A stretch of DNA of 64,000 nucleotides from Haloferax elongans ATCC BAA-1513 (GTDB taxonomy: Archaea; Halobacteriota; Halobacteria; Halobacteriales; Haloferacaceae), in contig NZ_AOLK01000008.1 in the NCBI RefSeq assembly GCF_000336755.1, positions 20,277-84,276 of the forward strand. The letters run 5' to 3'. The notes beneath the pieces were generated by a model. It did not search any database and had not been told where the DNA came from. It was given only the letters and a program-made list of their open reading frames with translations. Shown here one piece after another: positions 25,226 through 33,809 of this stretch. Positions within the stretch are counted from its first letter, which is position 1; the number at the start of each line of letters is the position of its first letter. The translations under genes were made by a program, and so were the position numbers.

Positions 25226-25422
25226 GCGACGAGGTCGGTGAAATCGAGTGGGGCGAAGGCGACCCGCGCGTGCTGCTCGTGATGAACGTCGTCCTCTCGT
25301 CAGTCTTCGCGACGGTCGTCGTGTTCGGTCTGTCGTACGCCGACCTCGCGGCGTTCACGCTCGTCAACGTCGCCTCGGCGGCGCTCGTCCTCGTGGCGCT
25401 GACGTATCTCGTGACTAAGTGA
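25222..25422 (+). CDS. 66-aa membrane protein, partner of CobW GTPase
   Basis: MSDEVGEIEWGEGDPRVLLV then two transmembrane helices (about 17-40 and 44-64). The acidic N-terminus probably lies in the cytoplasm. It overlaps the CobW gene by four bases (ATGA), so it is produced with it. Conserved small membrane protein of unknown function. A role in the same metal-handling process is inferred only from linkage. Confidence 0.65.
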   Translation: MSDEVGEIEWGEGDPRVLLVMNVVLSSVFATVVVFGLSYADLAAFTLVNVASAALVLVALTYLVTK

Positions 25423-25533
25423 GCGCCGAAGCCCGGAGGAGCGCGATATCGTTCGATTCGTGAACCACCCGCAGGGAGCCGCTGGCGGCCGATAGCCGCA
25501 TTTATGTCCTTCGGGAGTCCGATTTTCGGTAAG

Positions 25534-26214
25534 ATGCCCATCGAAGACCGAGACAACGCGTACCTCATCACGCACGCGCTGGCCAAGGACACGCTCTCGC
25601 GCCTCCGAGACGTGGAGACGACGCAGGTGGCCTTCCGGAAGGGCCTCGTCAAACTCGGCCGTATCTGCGGCTACGAAATCATCGACGGCGCGATGGAGAC
25701 CGAGTACGTCTCCATTCAGACGCCGCTGGAAGAGACGACCGGCGAGCGCGTCAAAGGCCTCGACGACGTCGTCATCATCAACGTCCTCCGCGCGGCGACA
25801 CCGTTCGTCGAAGGACTCCTCAAGGCGTTCCCCCGAGCGAAGCAGGGCGTCATCTCTGCGGGCCGCGACGAAGACGCCGGAATGGACGACGAAGGTGGCT
25901 TCCCCATCACTATCGACTACGTCAAACTCCCCGAGATTACCGAAGACGACACCGTCATCGTGGCCGACCCAATGCTCGCCACCGGGTCGACGATGTGTGC
26001 CGTCCTCGACCACGTTCTCGAAAACGCCGGTGTCGACCCCGAGAAACTGTTCGTCCTCTCAGCCGTCTCCGCGCCGGACGGACTCCTCCGCGTCGACGGC
26101 GAGTTCCCCGAGGTCGACCTGCTGACGGTCTCTATCGACGACTACCTCGACGACGACGGCTACATCATCCCCGGTCTCGGCGACGCCGGCGACCGCGCGT
26201 TCCGAACGACGTAA
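25534..26214 (+). CDS. upp: Uracil phosphoribosyltransferase
   Basis: 226 aa pyrimidine-salvage enzyme (uracil + PRPP to UMP). Conserved blocks: [20 protein letters not shown], the PRPP-binding loop [10 protein letters not shown], and the C-terminal uracil-binding [17 protein letters not shown] 25534 ([12 protein letters not shown]) is chosen because an ATTTATG element lies about 30 bp upstream; the longer frame from 25504 starts inside that promoter. Full length for the archaeal family. Confidence 0.93.
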   Translation: MPIEDRDNAYLITHALAKDTLSRLRDVETTQVAFRKGLVKLGRICGYEIIDGAMETEYVSIQTPLEETTGERVKGLDDVVIINVLRAATPFVEGLLKAFPRAKQGVISAGRDEDAGMDDEGGFPITIDYVKLPEITEDDTVIVADPMLATGSTMCAVLDHVLENAGVDPEKLFVLSAVSAPDGLLRVDGEFPEVDLLTVSIDDYLDDDGYIIPGLGDAGDRAFRTT

Positions 26215-26284
26215 CGGGCGAGCGCAGACTGGTCGAGATTCCACGTGGGCAATCCATAAGTCGTCGCCCGCGCACCTCCGAAGC

Positions 26285-26323
26285 ATGGACGACACTCGCG
26301 GCGTGAGAGGTGACGGGCAGTGA
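26285..26323 (+). other. Candidate 12-codon leader ORF overlapping a downstream start
   Basis: ATG 26285 begins MDDTRGVRGDGQ and stops with a TGA that overlaps GTG 26320 of the next gene (GTGA). A CCATAA element lies about 28 bp before this ATG, the leaderless spacing, so ribosomes loading at the 5' end would meet this mini-ORF first and could re-initiate at the GTG. Not proven. Confidence 0.35.
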
Positions 26324-26526
26324 GCGACTCGTGTGACGGGTGCGGCCGAGCGGTCGAAGACCCACTCGCGCGACGGGTTCGCCTGCAAGTCGACGGGTCG
26401 GCCGTCGACGACCAGCGACTCTGTCCGACCTGTTTTGCCGACTGGATTACTCGATACGAAGAGCAGATGTCACCGCAAACCGAGTCGAGTACGACCTCGT
26501 CGGACGCCGACATCATCGTCGACTGA
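26320..26526 (+). CDS. Small zinc-ribbon protein
   Basis: 68 aa: CDGCGRAVEDPLARRVRLQV at the N-terminus and RLCPTCFADWITRY at 34-47 give two CxxC pairs, a treble-clef or zinc-ribbon fold. A disordered Ser/Thr/Asp tail follows. Start is GTG 26320, with GAGGTGA (26307-26313) as a Shine-Dalgarno about seven bases upstream. Typical haloarchaeal zinc-ribbon microprotein; role unknown, perhaps protein or nucleic acid binding. Confidence 0.68.
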   Translation: MSDSCDGCGRAVEDPLARRVRLQVDGSAVDDQRLCPTCFADWITRYEEQMSPQTESSTTSSDADIIVD

Positions 26527-26640
26527 TTTTCAACCCCCTTCCTTCGAGTCGAAAACACACGACAGTGTCGACCTTCGACTCGGCTCGGGCGTGACGAAAC
26601 GGACCCCAAGAGGGATATTGTGAGAGACGTTCGCACGGAG

Positions 26641-26871
26641 ATGGGTCAGGGGAATTCCCCCGACGCGGCAACCCCTTCACTTCGAGTCGAACTCGTGACC
26701 CTCGGCGAGCAACCGACGTCTTGTGAGTCCGAGAGACAGGCTATTGAATCGGTGATATCAGACAACAGTAGTGAAGAAATCATACAACACGCATACATAC
26801 TATATCAGCGAATTGTGAAAATTATGCGACAAAGGTCGGTTTGGCTCGGTTTGACAGGTAAAGCTGTCTAA
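26641..26871 (+). CDS. Possible small gene, unknown
   Basis: 76 codons, MGQGNSPDAATPSLRVELVT then an acidic middle (EEIIQHAYILYQRIVKIMRQ) and a basic end. A GATATTG element about 25 bp before ATG 26641 gives leaderless spacing. Codon use drifts to AT-rich towards the 3' end, unlike neighbours, so this may be a young, transferred or spurious gene. I do not recognise it. Confidence 0.3.
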   Translation: MGQGNSPDAATPSLRVELVTLGEQPTSCESERQAIESVISDNSSEEIIQHAYILYQRIVKIMRQRSVWLGLTGKAV

Positions 26872-26977
26872 TCGTACTATGTACGTTATTCTCAGAGTTT
26901 AAAGAGTGTTCTACAGCAATAATTTATCAACAATAATGTGAAAATATACACATTACAGTAATTAACATGAACAACAC

Positions 26978-27006
26978 TATATATCTATTGAGACCAATAG
27001 TAGTGT
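26978..27006 (+). promoter_or_regulatory. TRAP operon promoter with dyad operator
   Basis: TATATAT (26978-26984) lies about 26 bp before ATG 27007. Between box and start sits a perfect dyad, CTATTG-AGAC-CAATAG (26985-27000). An outer ACACTA (26974-26979)/TAGTGT (27001-27006) pair flanks it, so the TATA box is enclosed by the symmetric element. Binding here would block the polymerase. The whole 26872-27006 stretch is AT-rich and holds no gene. Confidence 0.6.
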
Positions 27007-28035
27007 ATGGCACGGAAACTTGATCGTCGTGAGTTCATCGCAGCGACAGGGGCAATTGGTATCGCGGGTCTCGCCGGTTGTGCTGGTGGCGGAGACGGTG
27101 GCGAAGAGACCACCACGACCGCGGACGACGGCATGGACGGCGAGGAGACGACGACCGAAGATACGGGAGGAAACGGAGACGGCACCGAGACCCGTCTGTC
27201 GTGGCACGCCGGCGGAACCGGTGGGACGTACTTCCCACTCTCGAACGAATTCAAGTCCGTCGTCGAGGCGAACACGGACTTCACGCTTCAGGTCCAGTCG
27301 ACCGGCGCGTCCGTCGAGAACGTCGGCAGTCTCGCCCGCGGGAACGCCGACTTCGCACTGATTCAAAACGACGTTGCGTTCTTCGCAAAGAACGGCACCG
27401 GTATCGACGCCTTCGACGGAAACCCCGTCGAGAACCTCAGCGGCGTCGCCACGCTGTACCCGGAGACCATCCACATCGTCACGCTCGCCGACACGGGCAT
27501 CGAGCAACCGTCGGACCTCGAAGGCGCGACCATCAACACCGGTGACCTCGGCTCCGGGACGCAGGTCAACGCGAATCAGATTCTCGAAGCCCTCGGTATC
27601 GAAGACTTCTCCGAGCAGAACACCGGTTTCTCACAGGCATCCGACCAGCTGAAGAACGGCGACATCGACGCCGCGTTCGTCGTCGGCGGCTGGCCAGTCG
27701 GTGCTATCGAGGAACTCGCCGCGACCGAAGACGTCCACATCGTCCCCGTCGAGGGCGACAACCGGCAGGCCGTCAAGGACGCCGCACCGTTCTACGCGGA
27801 CGACGAAATCCCGTCCGGCACCTACGGTCTCGAAAACCCCGCCCCGACCGTCTCGGTCCAGGCGATGATTGCGACCAACGCCGAACAGCCCGAGGCAACG
27901 GTCGAAGCAGTCAGCGAGGCCATCTTCGAGAACGTCGACGACCTGACCATCAAGACGGACTTCATCTCGAAGGAGACGGCTCAGGACGGCATGTCCATCG
28001 ACCTGCACCCCGGTGCACAGGCGTACTTCGGCTAA
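27007..28035 (+). CDS. TAXI-family TRAP transporter solute-binding lipoprotein
   Basis: 342 aa. The N-terminus carries a Tat twin arginine (DRREFIAATGAIGIAGLAGC) with a lipobox ending at C25, so it is exported folded and anchored to the membrane. A Gly/Thr/Asp linker follows. The mature part resembles TAXI proteins: GGTGGTYFPLSNEFKSVVE, SVENVGSLARGNADFALIQN, and the C-terminal DLTIKTDFISKE. TAXI systems take up dicarboxylates, glutamate or 2-oxoglutarate; the ligand is not readable. Leaderless start at ATG 27007. First gene of the operon with the DUF1850 protein and fused permease. Confidence 0.9.
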   Translation: MARKLDRREFIAATGAIGIAGLAGCAGGGDGGEETTTTADDGMDGEETTTEDTGGNGDGTETRLSWHAGGTGGTYFPLSNEFKSVVEANTDFTLQVQSTGASVENVGSLARGNADFALIQNDVAFFAKNGTGIDAFDGNPVENLSGVATLYPETIHIVTLADTGIEQPSDLEGATINTGDLGSGTQVNANQILEALGIEDFSEQNTGFSQASDQLKNGDIDAAFVVGGWPVGAIEELAATEDVHIVPVEGDNRQAVKDAAPFYADDEIPSGTYGLENPAPTVSVQAMIATNAEQPEATVEAVSEAIFENVDDLTIKTDFISKETAQDGMSIDLHPGAQAYFG

Positions 28036-28082
28036 TCGCCAACTAACCTGAGCGAGCCGCCACATACCAACCCATCCTTTCG

Positions 28083-28568
28083 ATGCTCGATTCGATTCAC
28101 ACACGTATCCTCGTCGTAGTCGCGGTACTCGCGCTCGCAGTCGGTGCGAGCGCAGCCGTTCCAGCCGGGCAGGCCCTCGTCGTCGAAGACGCCGAGACGG
28201 GCGAGCACCTCAAGACCGTCCCCGTCGAAGAAAACACCACTGTCGCGCTCGAATACACGCACAGTGTCGAAAAGACGCGTGTCCTCGACGCCTACGCGGT
28301 GCAGGACGGAGCACTCGTGATGACGAGGATGGAGTTCAAATCGTACGGCGCTGGTCTCCCCGCGCGAGCGAACGTGACGACCGAAAACGGGTCGTTCGTC
28401 TTCGACCCGCAGGGGAGTTACAGAGAGCTGTACGTCAAGCCCGGCCACATCGCCGGCCACAAGCTCCACGTGGGTGAACGTACGTACGACCTCGTTGCAC
28501 TGTCTGATGCCCGCTCTGTTCGTCTCCACGTGACAGAGCAATCAGTGCTCGACGCCGCCCTCCACTGA
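28083..28568 (+). CDS. DUF1850 protein of the TRAP operon
   Basis: 161 aa. One N-terminal hydrophobic segment (about 8-27) acts as signal or anchor. The DUF1850 core follows: LKTVPVEENTTVALEYTHSV, VLDAYAVQDGALVMTRMEFK and the C-terminal strand SVRLHVTEQSV. DUF1850 genes are commonly found between the solute-binding protein and fused permease of TAXI-TRAP operons, as here. Role not established; perhaps an accessory periplasmic subunit. Confidence 0.82.
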   Translation: MLDSIHTRILVVVAVLALAVGASAAVPAGQALVVEDAETGEHLKTVPVEENTTVALEYTHSVEKTRVLDAYAVQDGALVMTRMEFKSYGAGLPARANVTTENGSFVFDPQGSYRELYVKPGHIAGHKLHVGERTYDLVALSDARSVRLHVTEQSVLDAALH

Positions 28569-28575
28569 CCAATCA

Positions 28576-31482
28576 ATGACGAAGAGAACACATGACGAGG
28601 GTCGAACCGACGACCCCGACGACGATAGCGGCGACGTCCGGTCTGACCAGTCGGTCCGTCACGACGACTCACCACCGGTCCGAACAGACGGTGGCGAGCC
28701 ACCGGAAGACCGCGACGACAGTACAGACGAAGAGACGTTCGAGGATGACTCGACATCCGAAGACGAACCGGTGTCCGAAGAGGAGAGAGAAGCCGGAGAC
28801 GAGGAGATATCCGAGGAAGAAGCCCAGGAGATGCTCGAAGGCATCGAGCGAAAGCGGTCACTGACCGGCTGGGCAGCCATCGTCACCTCGATTATCGCCA
28901 TCTCCTTTTCGGCCTTCCAGTCGTGGCTGGCGGCCCGCGGCTTCGACTTCTCGGCGACCTTCCCCGTCGTGGGCGAGGTGTCGCTGGGTGCGCTACAACT
29001 GCTGCAAGTGAACGCGGTTCACGTCGCCTTCGCGCTTATCTTGGCGTTTATCCTCTTCCCGCCGACGACGGGCCACGGCAGGTTTGCGTCCCGGCTCGGT
29101 CGCATCGTGCCGACGCTCGCCTCGCAGTTCGGTGAGAGCCATCCCATCACGCGCGGCGCGGCGGGCCTCCGCCGGTTCGTTCGCTGGCTGGCAGTCGACC
29201 CCGACCGCGACCGTGTGACACCACTGGATATCTTCTTCGCCATCCTCGCTGCCGCGACGGCGGCGTACATGGTGATGGAGTGGCAGGAGATTCAGCAACT
29301 CCGTATCTTTGGGCTGGAAGCTGGCCGCTCTGTGGCCGAATACCTCGGCCCGCTCGGAATCCTTGCTGAAGCGATTAGCGCGGTCGGGATTCCGCTCGCG
29401 GACGTCTCCTACCCGTTCTTCCTCGGTGTCGTGGGCGTGCTGCTCGTCCTCGAAGCAACCCGGCGCTCCCTCGGGTTCTACCTGATGGTCATCGTTGCGT
29501 CGTTCATCGTCTACGCACGCTGGGGCTTTCTCATCTCGCCGGACATGCCACTCATCGGCGTTCTCTCGATTCCCAAGGGAACGTGGCCAAACATCGTCCA
29601 GAACCTCTGGTACAACACCGAAAACGGGGTGTTCGGCATTCCGGTCACGGTGTCGGTGCAGTTCATCTACATCTTCATCCTGTTCGGGGCGTTCTTGGAG
29701 ATGTCCGGCGCAGGGCAGTGGTTCATCGACCTCGCGTACGCCTCGACGGGAACCCGAAAGGGTGGCCCGGCGAAAGCGTCGATTCTCGCGTCCGGCTTCA
29801 TGGGAACCATCTCCGGGTCGTCCATCGCGAACACGGTGACGACCGGTGCGTTCACCATCCCGCTGATGAAGCGCTCTGGGTACCGCTCTGAGTTCGCTGG
29901 GGCTGTCGAGGCCTCCGCGTCCTCCGGGGGGCAGATTCTCCCGCCCGTCATGGGCGCGGCCGCCTTCCTGATGATTGAATTCATCGGCGTCCCCTTCGCC
30001 GACATCATCATCGCGGCGGCCATCCCCGCGGTCGTGTTCTTCTTCGGCGTCTGGGTGATGGTCCACCTCGAAGCGACGCGGGCCGGTATCGGTGGTCTCG
30101 ACCCCTCCGACGTCATCGATATCCGCACGCACCTCACTCGCGGGTGGTTCTACCTCATCCCGCTTATCCTCCTGATGTACTACCTCCTCGTCGAGCGTCT
30201 GACCGTCGCTCGCTCGGCGTGGTTCACGCTTATCGCCATCATGGCCCTTCTGTCCGTGGTGTCGGCGTACAACGAGCGGACCCGCGTCCCGCTTGTGGGA
30301 AGCATCGCAGTCATCTTCCTCGCACAGTTCGGCGCGTACTTCACGACCGGCGTCGGCATCTTCGGCGCCATCATGGGCGAAAGCGGTGAGGCCCTCGGCT
30401 TCGTCGAGGCGATGCTCTCGGCCGCAGGAAGCCTTGGAATCATCGTCATCTTCGTCAGTCTCGTGACGATGCTCCTCCGTCCGCACCTCGAAACACCGCT
30501 GCTCCAGCTTGACGACGCAGCCGACGAGGCATCCGAGCGAATCGCCGAGGCAGTCTCCCGACCCTCGCTTGCAGACGTCAAAGCGTTCCGCTACGTGACG
30601 TTCATCGGCAAGTCGATGGACTCGGGCGCACGAACCTCGACCGAAGTCGTCGTCGCCGTCGCCGCCGCGGGTATCATCCCCGGCGTCGTCAGCGCGACGG
30701 GACTCGGACCGAACCTCACGGCGCTCATCAAGGCGGTCGCAGGCGGGTCTATCGTCCTGCTCCTCCTGTTCACCGCTATCGCCTCTATCATCCTCGGCAT
30801 GGGGATGCCGACGACGGTGACGTACATTATCCTCGTCTCACTGCTCGGCCCGGCTATCGCGCAGTCCTCAGACATCCCGCTGCTCGCGGCCCACCTGTTC
30901 ATCCTCTACTTCGGGGTGATTGCGGACATCACACCGCCGGTCGCGGTAGCGGCGTACGCCGCGAGTGGTATCGCCCGGTCGAATCCGTTCCGAACCGGGA
31001 CGAAAGCGTTCTCGCTGTCGCTCAACAAGGCAATCGTCCCGTTCGCGTTCGCACTCACGCCGGGCATCCTACTCCTCCGCGGTCGCGGGGAGGCTGCCCG
31101 GGTTATCACCGGGGCGGACGTCGCTGAGCTCTCGTACTTCGTTCCCGAAATCGTCATCCCCGTCCTTGGCGTCTTCATCGGCGTCATCGGACTGGGAGTG
31201 ACTGTCATTGGGTACCTCTACAGCCGCGTGACGCGCGTCGAGCGCGGCCTGTACGCCATCTCGGCGTTCCTGCTCATGGCACCCGGCCTGCTTCTGAACG
31301 CCGTGTTTGACCTCGGTGGCGCGCTCGGTCTCGTCGGCGCAGCACCCGAGACGGTCATCGTCGACCTCACGATGCGCGCGGCTGGCGGCCTGCTCTTCGG
31401 TGCACTCGCACTGAAGAACCGCCGCGAGGCAGACGAAGGAAAGCGGGCGACGCCGTCCGGTACGCCCGAACCGACCGACTAA
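28576..31482 (+). CDS. TRAP transporter fused permease (4TM/12TM)
   Basis: 968 aa. An acidic, disordered N-terminal tail (about 1-95) is followed by more than 15 hydrophobic segments in which the small (DctQ) and large (DctM) subunits are fused, as in TAXI systems. Conserved elements include SILASGFMGTISGSSIANTV, the ASASSGGQILPPVMG loop, and GMGMPTTVTYIILVSLLGPA. The permease uses a sodium gradient for uptake. ATG 28576 is eight bases after the DUF1850 stop. The gene is followed by a hairpin-plus-T terminator. The long acidic extension is unusual for the family. Confidence 0.93.
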   Translation: MTKRTHDEGRTDDPDDDSGDVRSDQSVRHDDSPPVRTDGGEPPEDRDDSTDEETFEDDSTSEDEPVSEEEREAGDEEISEEEAQEMLEGIERKRSLTGWAAIVTSIIAISFSAFQSWLAARGFDFSATFPVVGEVSLGALQLLQVNAVHVAFALILAFILFPPTTGHGRFASRLGRIVPTLASQFGESHPITRGAAGLRRFVRWLAVDPDRDRVTPLDIFFAILAAATAAYMVMEWQEIQQLRIFGLEAGRSVAEYLGPLGILAEAISAVGIPLADVSYPFFLGVVGVLLVLEATRRSLGFYLMVIVASFIVYARWGFLISPDMPLIGVLSIPKGTWPNIVQNLWYNTENGVFGIPVTVSVQFIYIFILFGAFLEMSGAGQWFIDLAYASTGTRKGGPAKASILASGFMGTISGSSIANTVTTGAFTIPLMKRSGYRSEFAGAVEASASSGGQILPPVMGAAAFLMIEFIGVPFADIIIAAAIPAVVFFFGVWVMVHLEATRAGIGGLDPSDVIDIRTHLTRGWFYLIPLILLMYYLLVERLTVARSAWFTLIAIMALLSVVSAYNERTRVPLVGSIAVIFLAQFGAYFTTGVGIFGAIMGESGEALGFVEAMLSAAGSLGIIVIFVSLVTMLLRPHLETPLLQLDDAADEASERIAEAVSRPSLADVKAFRYVTFIGKSMDSGARTSTEVVVAVAAAGIIPGVVSATGLGPNLTALIKAVAGGSIVLLLLFTAIASIILGMGMPTTVTYIILVSLLGPAIAQSSDIPLLAAHLFILYFGVIADITPPVAVAAYAASGIARSNPFRTGTKAFSLSLNKAIVPFAFALTPGILLLRGRGEAARVITGADVAELSYFVPEIVIPVLGVFIGVIGLGVTVIGYLYSRVTRVERGLYAISAFLLMAPGLLLNAVFDLGGALGLVGAAPETVIVDLTMRAAGGLLFGALALKNRREADEGKRATPSGTPEPTD

Positions 31483-31529
31483 GTCTCTCTCGGCTCGGCG
31501 ACCCTCTCGGGGGTCACTAACTCTCTCAC

Positions 31530-31556
31530 GGCCGGAACTCCCGGCCACCTATTTTT
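31530..31556 (+). terminator. Hairpin and T-tract after the TRAP operon
   Basis: GGCCGG (31530-31535), loop AACTC, CCGGCC (31541-31546), then five T residues at 31552-31556. It is a bacterial-looking intrinsic terminator about 48 bp after the permease stop, convergent with the next gene's 3' end. Confidence 0.65.
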
Positions 31557-32188
31557 CATTCGAGTTCGACCCGGCCACTCGTCGCACTTCGGAGTCTATC
31601 TCGGAGGCCGTCCGCCTCGTCGACTGGGACGCGAACCGAAAAGGAGACACGCTGGTCGTAGTCGGCGTCGAACTCGACGCCCGACGATTCGATGATGCCC
31701 CGGACACTCCCTGAGTCGTCGTAATCGACCGTCGCGGTGAAGCGCTCGTGCGGAATCTCTTCGACGATACCGGCTTCGTCGAGCGCCTCTTTGACGGCCC
31801 GCGAGTAGGCGCGGGCGAGGCCGCCGACACCGAGGTTGGTCCCGCCGTAGTAGCGCGTGACGACCGCAACGACGTTGCGAACCTCTTGCTGGACGAGGAC
31901 GTTGAGCGCCGGTTTGCCAGACGACCCGGTCGGTTCGCCGTCGTCGCTCTGGTACTCGCGAAGCATGACGGTCCCACCACCCGGAACCGACGACGATGCG
32001 CCGCCTGCCGGAACGCGGTACGCCGGGACGTTGTGGGTCGCATCCGGGTGGCGCTCGTTGATTTCTTCGATGAACGCCTCCGCCTCTTCGACCGTCTCGG
32101 CGGGCGAGATGTACCCGATGAACTCCGAGCCCTGTACCTCGAATCGCGCTTCGGCCCGGCCGCCGACGGTACGATAGGCGTCAGTCAT
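31556..32188 (-). CDS. YigZ/IMPACT family protein
   Basis: 210 aa. The UPF0029 domain covers the N-terminal two thirds: RFEVQGSEFIGYISPAETVE, then SSKPAL-type DGEPTGSSGKPALNVLVQ and VVTRYYGGTNLGVGGLARAY. A C-terminal beta domain ends VELE. Bacterial YigZ and eukaryotic IMPACT are tied to translation and stress; the archaeal role is not fixed. ATG 32188 has a TTTTGAG-type box about 24 bp upstream, a possible leaderless start. Confidence 0.83.
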   Translation of the reverse strand: MTDAYRTVGGRAEARFEVQGSEFIGYISPAETVEEAEAFIEEINERHPDATHNVPAYRVPAGGASSSVPGGGTVMLREYQSDDGEPTGSSGKPALNVLVQQEVRNVVAVVTRYYGGTNLGVGGLARAYSRAVKEALDEAGIVEEIPHERFTATVDYDDSGSVRGIIESSGVEFDADYDQRVSFSVRVPVDEADGLRDRLRSATSGRVELE

Positions 32189-32260
32189 GACTCGGTGTTG
32201 GCAGTGCAGGACTCAAAAGCATTCGCACAAGAAGAGAGACCAGCAGGTCGCCACCACCGA

Positions 32261-32377
32261 CTACTGGCCGCAGGCGTTGGCGTAGGACGTACAGCCGTTC
32301 TGAACGCAGACGCCACAGAGGTGGCGCGTCTTCGACACCGGTGCCCCACAACACAGGCAAGTGCGCAACTCACCCAT
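32261..32377 (-). CDS. 38-aa cysteine-rich zinc-binding microprotein
   Basis: MGELRTCLCCGAPVSKTRHL then CGVCVQNGCTSYANACGQ. Seven cysteines and one histidine in 38 residues, with CLCC and CGVC knuckles, resemble a compact zinc finger. Haloarchaea encode many such small CxxC proteins. It lies downstream of the ACT-domain gene and upstream of the YigZ-like gene, all on the same strand. A TATAAT at 32383-32388 lies too close to the ATG to drive a leaderless start there, so its promoter is unclear. Confidence 0.55.
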   Translation of the reverse strand: MGELRTCLCCGAPVSKTRHLCGVCVQNGCTSYANACGQ

Positions 32378-32462
32378 GTGCCATTATAGCACGATTTGAC
32401 ACATGAACTTTGTCCAGAATCGGGTCTTCCCGTACGAATGTGCAGTTTGGGCGCAGTCGAAA

Positions 32463-32966
32463 CTATGCGATGGAGATTCGCCGGACGAAATCGAGGTTCG
32501 AGAGGTCGTTGAGTAAGTCGCCGGGAATCGCCTCGTCGGTGATGATGTAGAGTTTCGGGTCGTCGGTGAACTCCGGGTCCTCGCTTATCGTCTGCCGAAT
32601 GGAGATGCCCGCGTCGGCGAGTTCCGACGTGATGGTTGCGACGATGCCGGGTGCGTCGGCGTTGCCGACTTCGACTGTCAGCACGGAGAGGTCGAGCACG
32701 GGCGCGAGGTCCATCAGACTCGGAATCGCGGAGATGTTCTGGAAGATACGCCGCAACTCTTCGTCCGCGAGGATAGCATCAGTGGTCGAATCGACGACGC
32801 GACGGTCGACACCGGCCTCGCGTGCGATTCCGGTGTTCGGAATCTCGATGCCGCCCGAGACGACACGGCCTTCGTCGTTGACAGAGAAGCCTCGTTCCAA
32901 GAGCAGGCGAATGACCGCCTGCTGGCTCGGACTGCCTTCGAACTTCTCCATAATCTCGTCAAACAT
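32463..32966 (-). CDS. ACT-domain regulator of amino-acid metabolism
   Basis: 167 aa. N-terminal winged-helix-like region (about 1-80: SPSQQAVIRLLLERGFSVND, then AREAGVDRRVVDSTTDAILA) and a C-terminal ACT domain (about 94-167, LSVLTVEVGNADAPGIVATI). An HTH plus ACT layout suggests an amino-acid-responsive transcription regulator in archaea. Ligand and targets unknown. Start ATG 32966 is well supported by composition. Confidence 0.75.
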   Translation of the reverse strand: MFDEIMEKFEGSPSQQAVIRLLLERGFSVNDEGRVVSGGIEIPNTGIAREAGVDRRVVDSTTDAILADEELRRIFQNISAIPSLMDLAPVLDLSVLTVEVGNADAPGIVATITSELADAGISIRQTISEDPEFTDDPKLYIITDEAIPGDLLNDLSNLDFVRRISIA

Positions 32967-33100
32967 TCGTTACCGGGTGCGTTTGTAGGCGGCCACATTA
33001 AGTGATACGTCGGGGGCTTGCGGTTTGGTGTGTGGCTTCGAGACGCGTCGCCACGGGCGTCAGACGAGGCTTTAACCGTCGGCACGAAGACGACTCGACC

Positions 33101-33802
33101 ATGCACGAACTACGCACGTGCGACTTCTGCGGTGCCGACGCTGTCGGCGTATTCGAGATGCTGCCGCCAGCGTTCACACCGGCCGACGACCAGCGGCGAA
33201 TCGTCCTCTGCGAGAGCTGCCGCGAGACGCTCACGGACGCCGTCAAACCGCTCTTGGACCGCCTCGACGCCGACGCCAGCGTCGATGTCGCCGACGATGC
33301 ACCGGCCGAAACTGGGGCCAACGTGACCACCGACACCGGGCCAGAGGGGTCGGTTGGCGACGCCAGTGCAACCGAGGCAGTCGGAGCGGAACCCGAGCCA
33401 TCGCCGTCGACACCTGACGACTACGATGCCGTCGACGCGAGCGAAGACGGAGACAGAAACGGAGATGGGGACGGGAACGGAGACGAAGACGAGGCCACAG
33501 AGACCGAGGACTCGACTGACGGCGAGACAACTGAGGCCGACCCTGCTGACTCGACTGACGAAGACGTGCTGGCCGAAGACCCGGGCGAAACTGACGCCGA
33601 GGATATCGGCCCCGAGCCACCGAACTTCCGAAAGGTCATCCGAATCCTGCAGAACCGCGAGTTCCCTGTCGAACGGACGGAAGTCGAAGCCCTCGCGTCG
33701 GGTGCTTACGACCTCGACGACGAGGAGGTCGCGGACATCTTCGACTACGCAATCAAACGCGGACTGTTGGAAGAAGACGGTCGGATGCTTCGGAAAGCCT
33801 GA
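33101..33802 (+). CDS. Zinc-ribbon protein with acidic linker and winged-helix end
   Basis: 233 aa. A short ribbon (CDFCGADAVG and VLCESCRE, about 6-42) is followed by about 120 residues of Asp/Glu/Thr/Gly linker, then a C-terminal helical domain (about 165-233, FRKVIRILQNREFPVERTEV with DLDDEEVADIFDYAIKRGLL). ATG 33101 has a TTTAAC element about 27 bp upstream, so the longer frame is rejected. It may bridge a nucleic acid and a protein partner; unrecognised family. Confidence 0.65.
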   Translation: MHELRTCDFCGADAVGVFEMLPPAFTPADDQRRIVLCESCRETLTDAVKPLLDRLDADASVDVADDAPAETGANVTTDTGPEGSVGDASATEAVGAEPEPSPSTPDDYDAVDASEDGDRNGDGDGNGDEDEATETEDSTDGETTEADPADSTDEDVLAEDPGETDAEDIGPEPPNFRKVIRILQNREFPVERTEVEALASGAYDLDDEEVADIFDYAIKRGLLEEDGRMLRKA

Positions 33803-33809
33803 CGCGGCG

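Noticed and set aside
28993..30486. 497-codon open frame antisense to the TRAP permease
   Set aside because: The sense strand has the conserved TRAP motifs; the antisense product is His/Glu/Arg-rich low-complexity.
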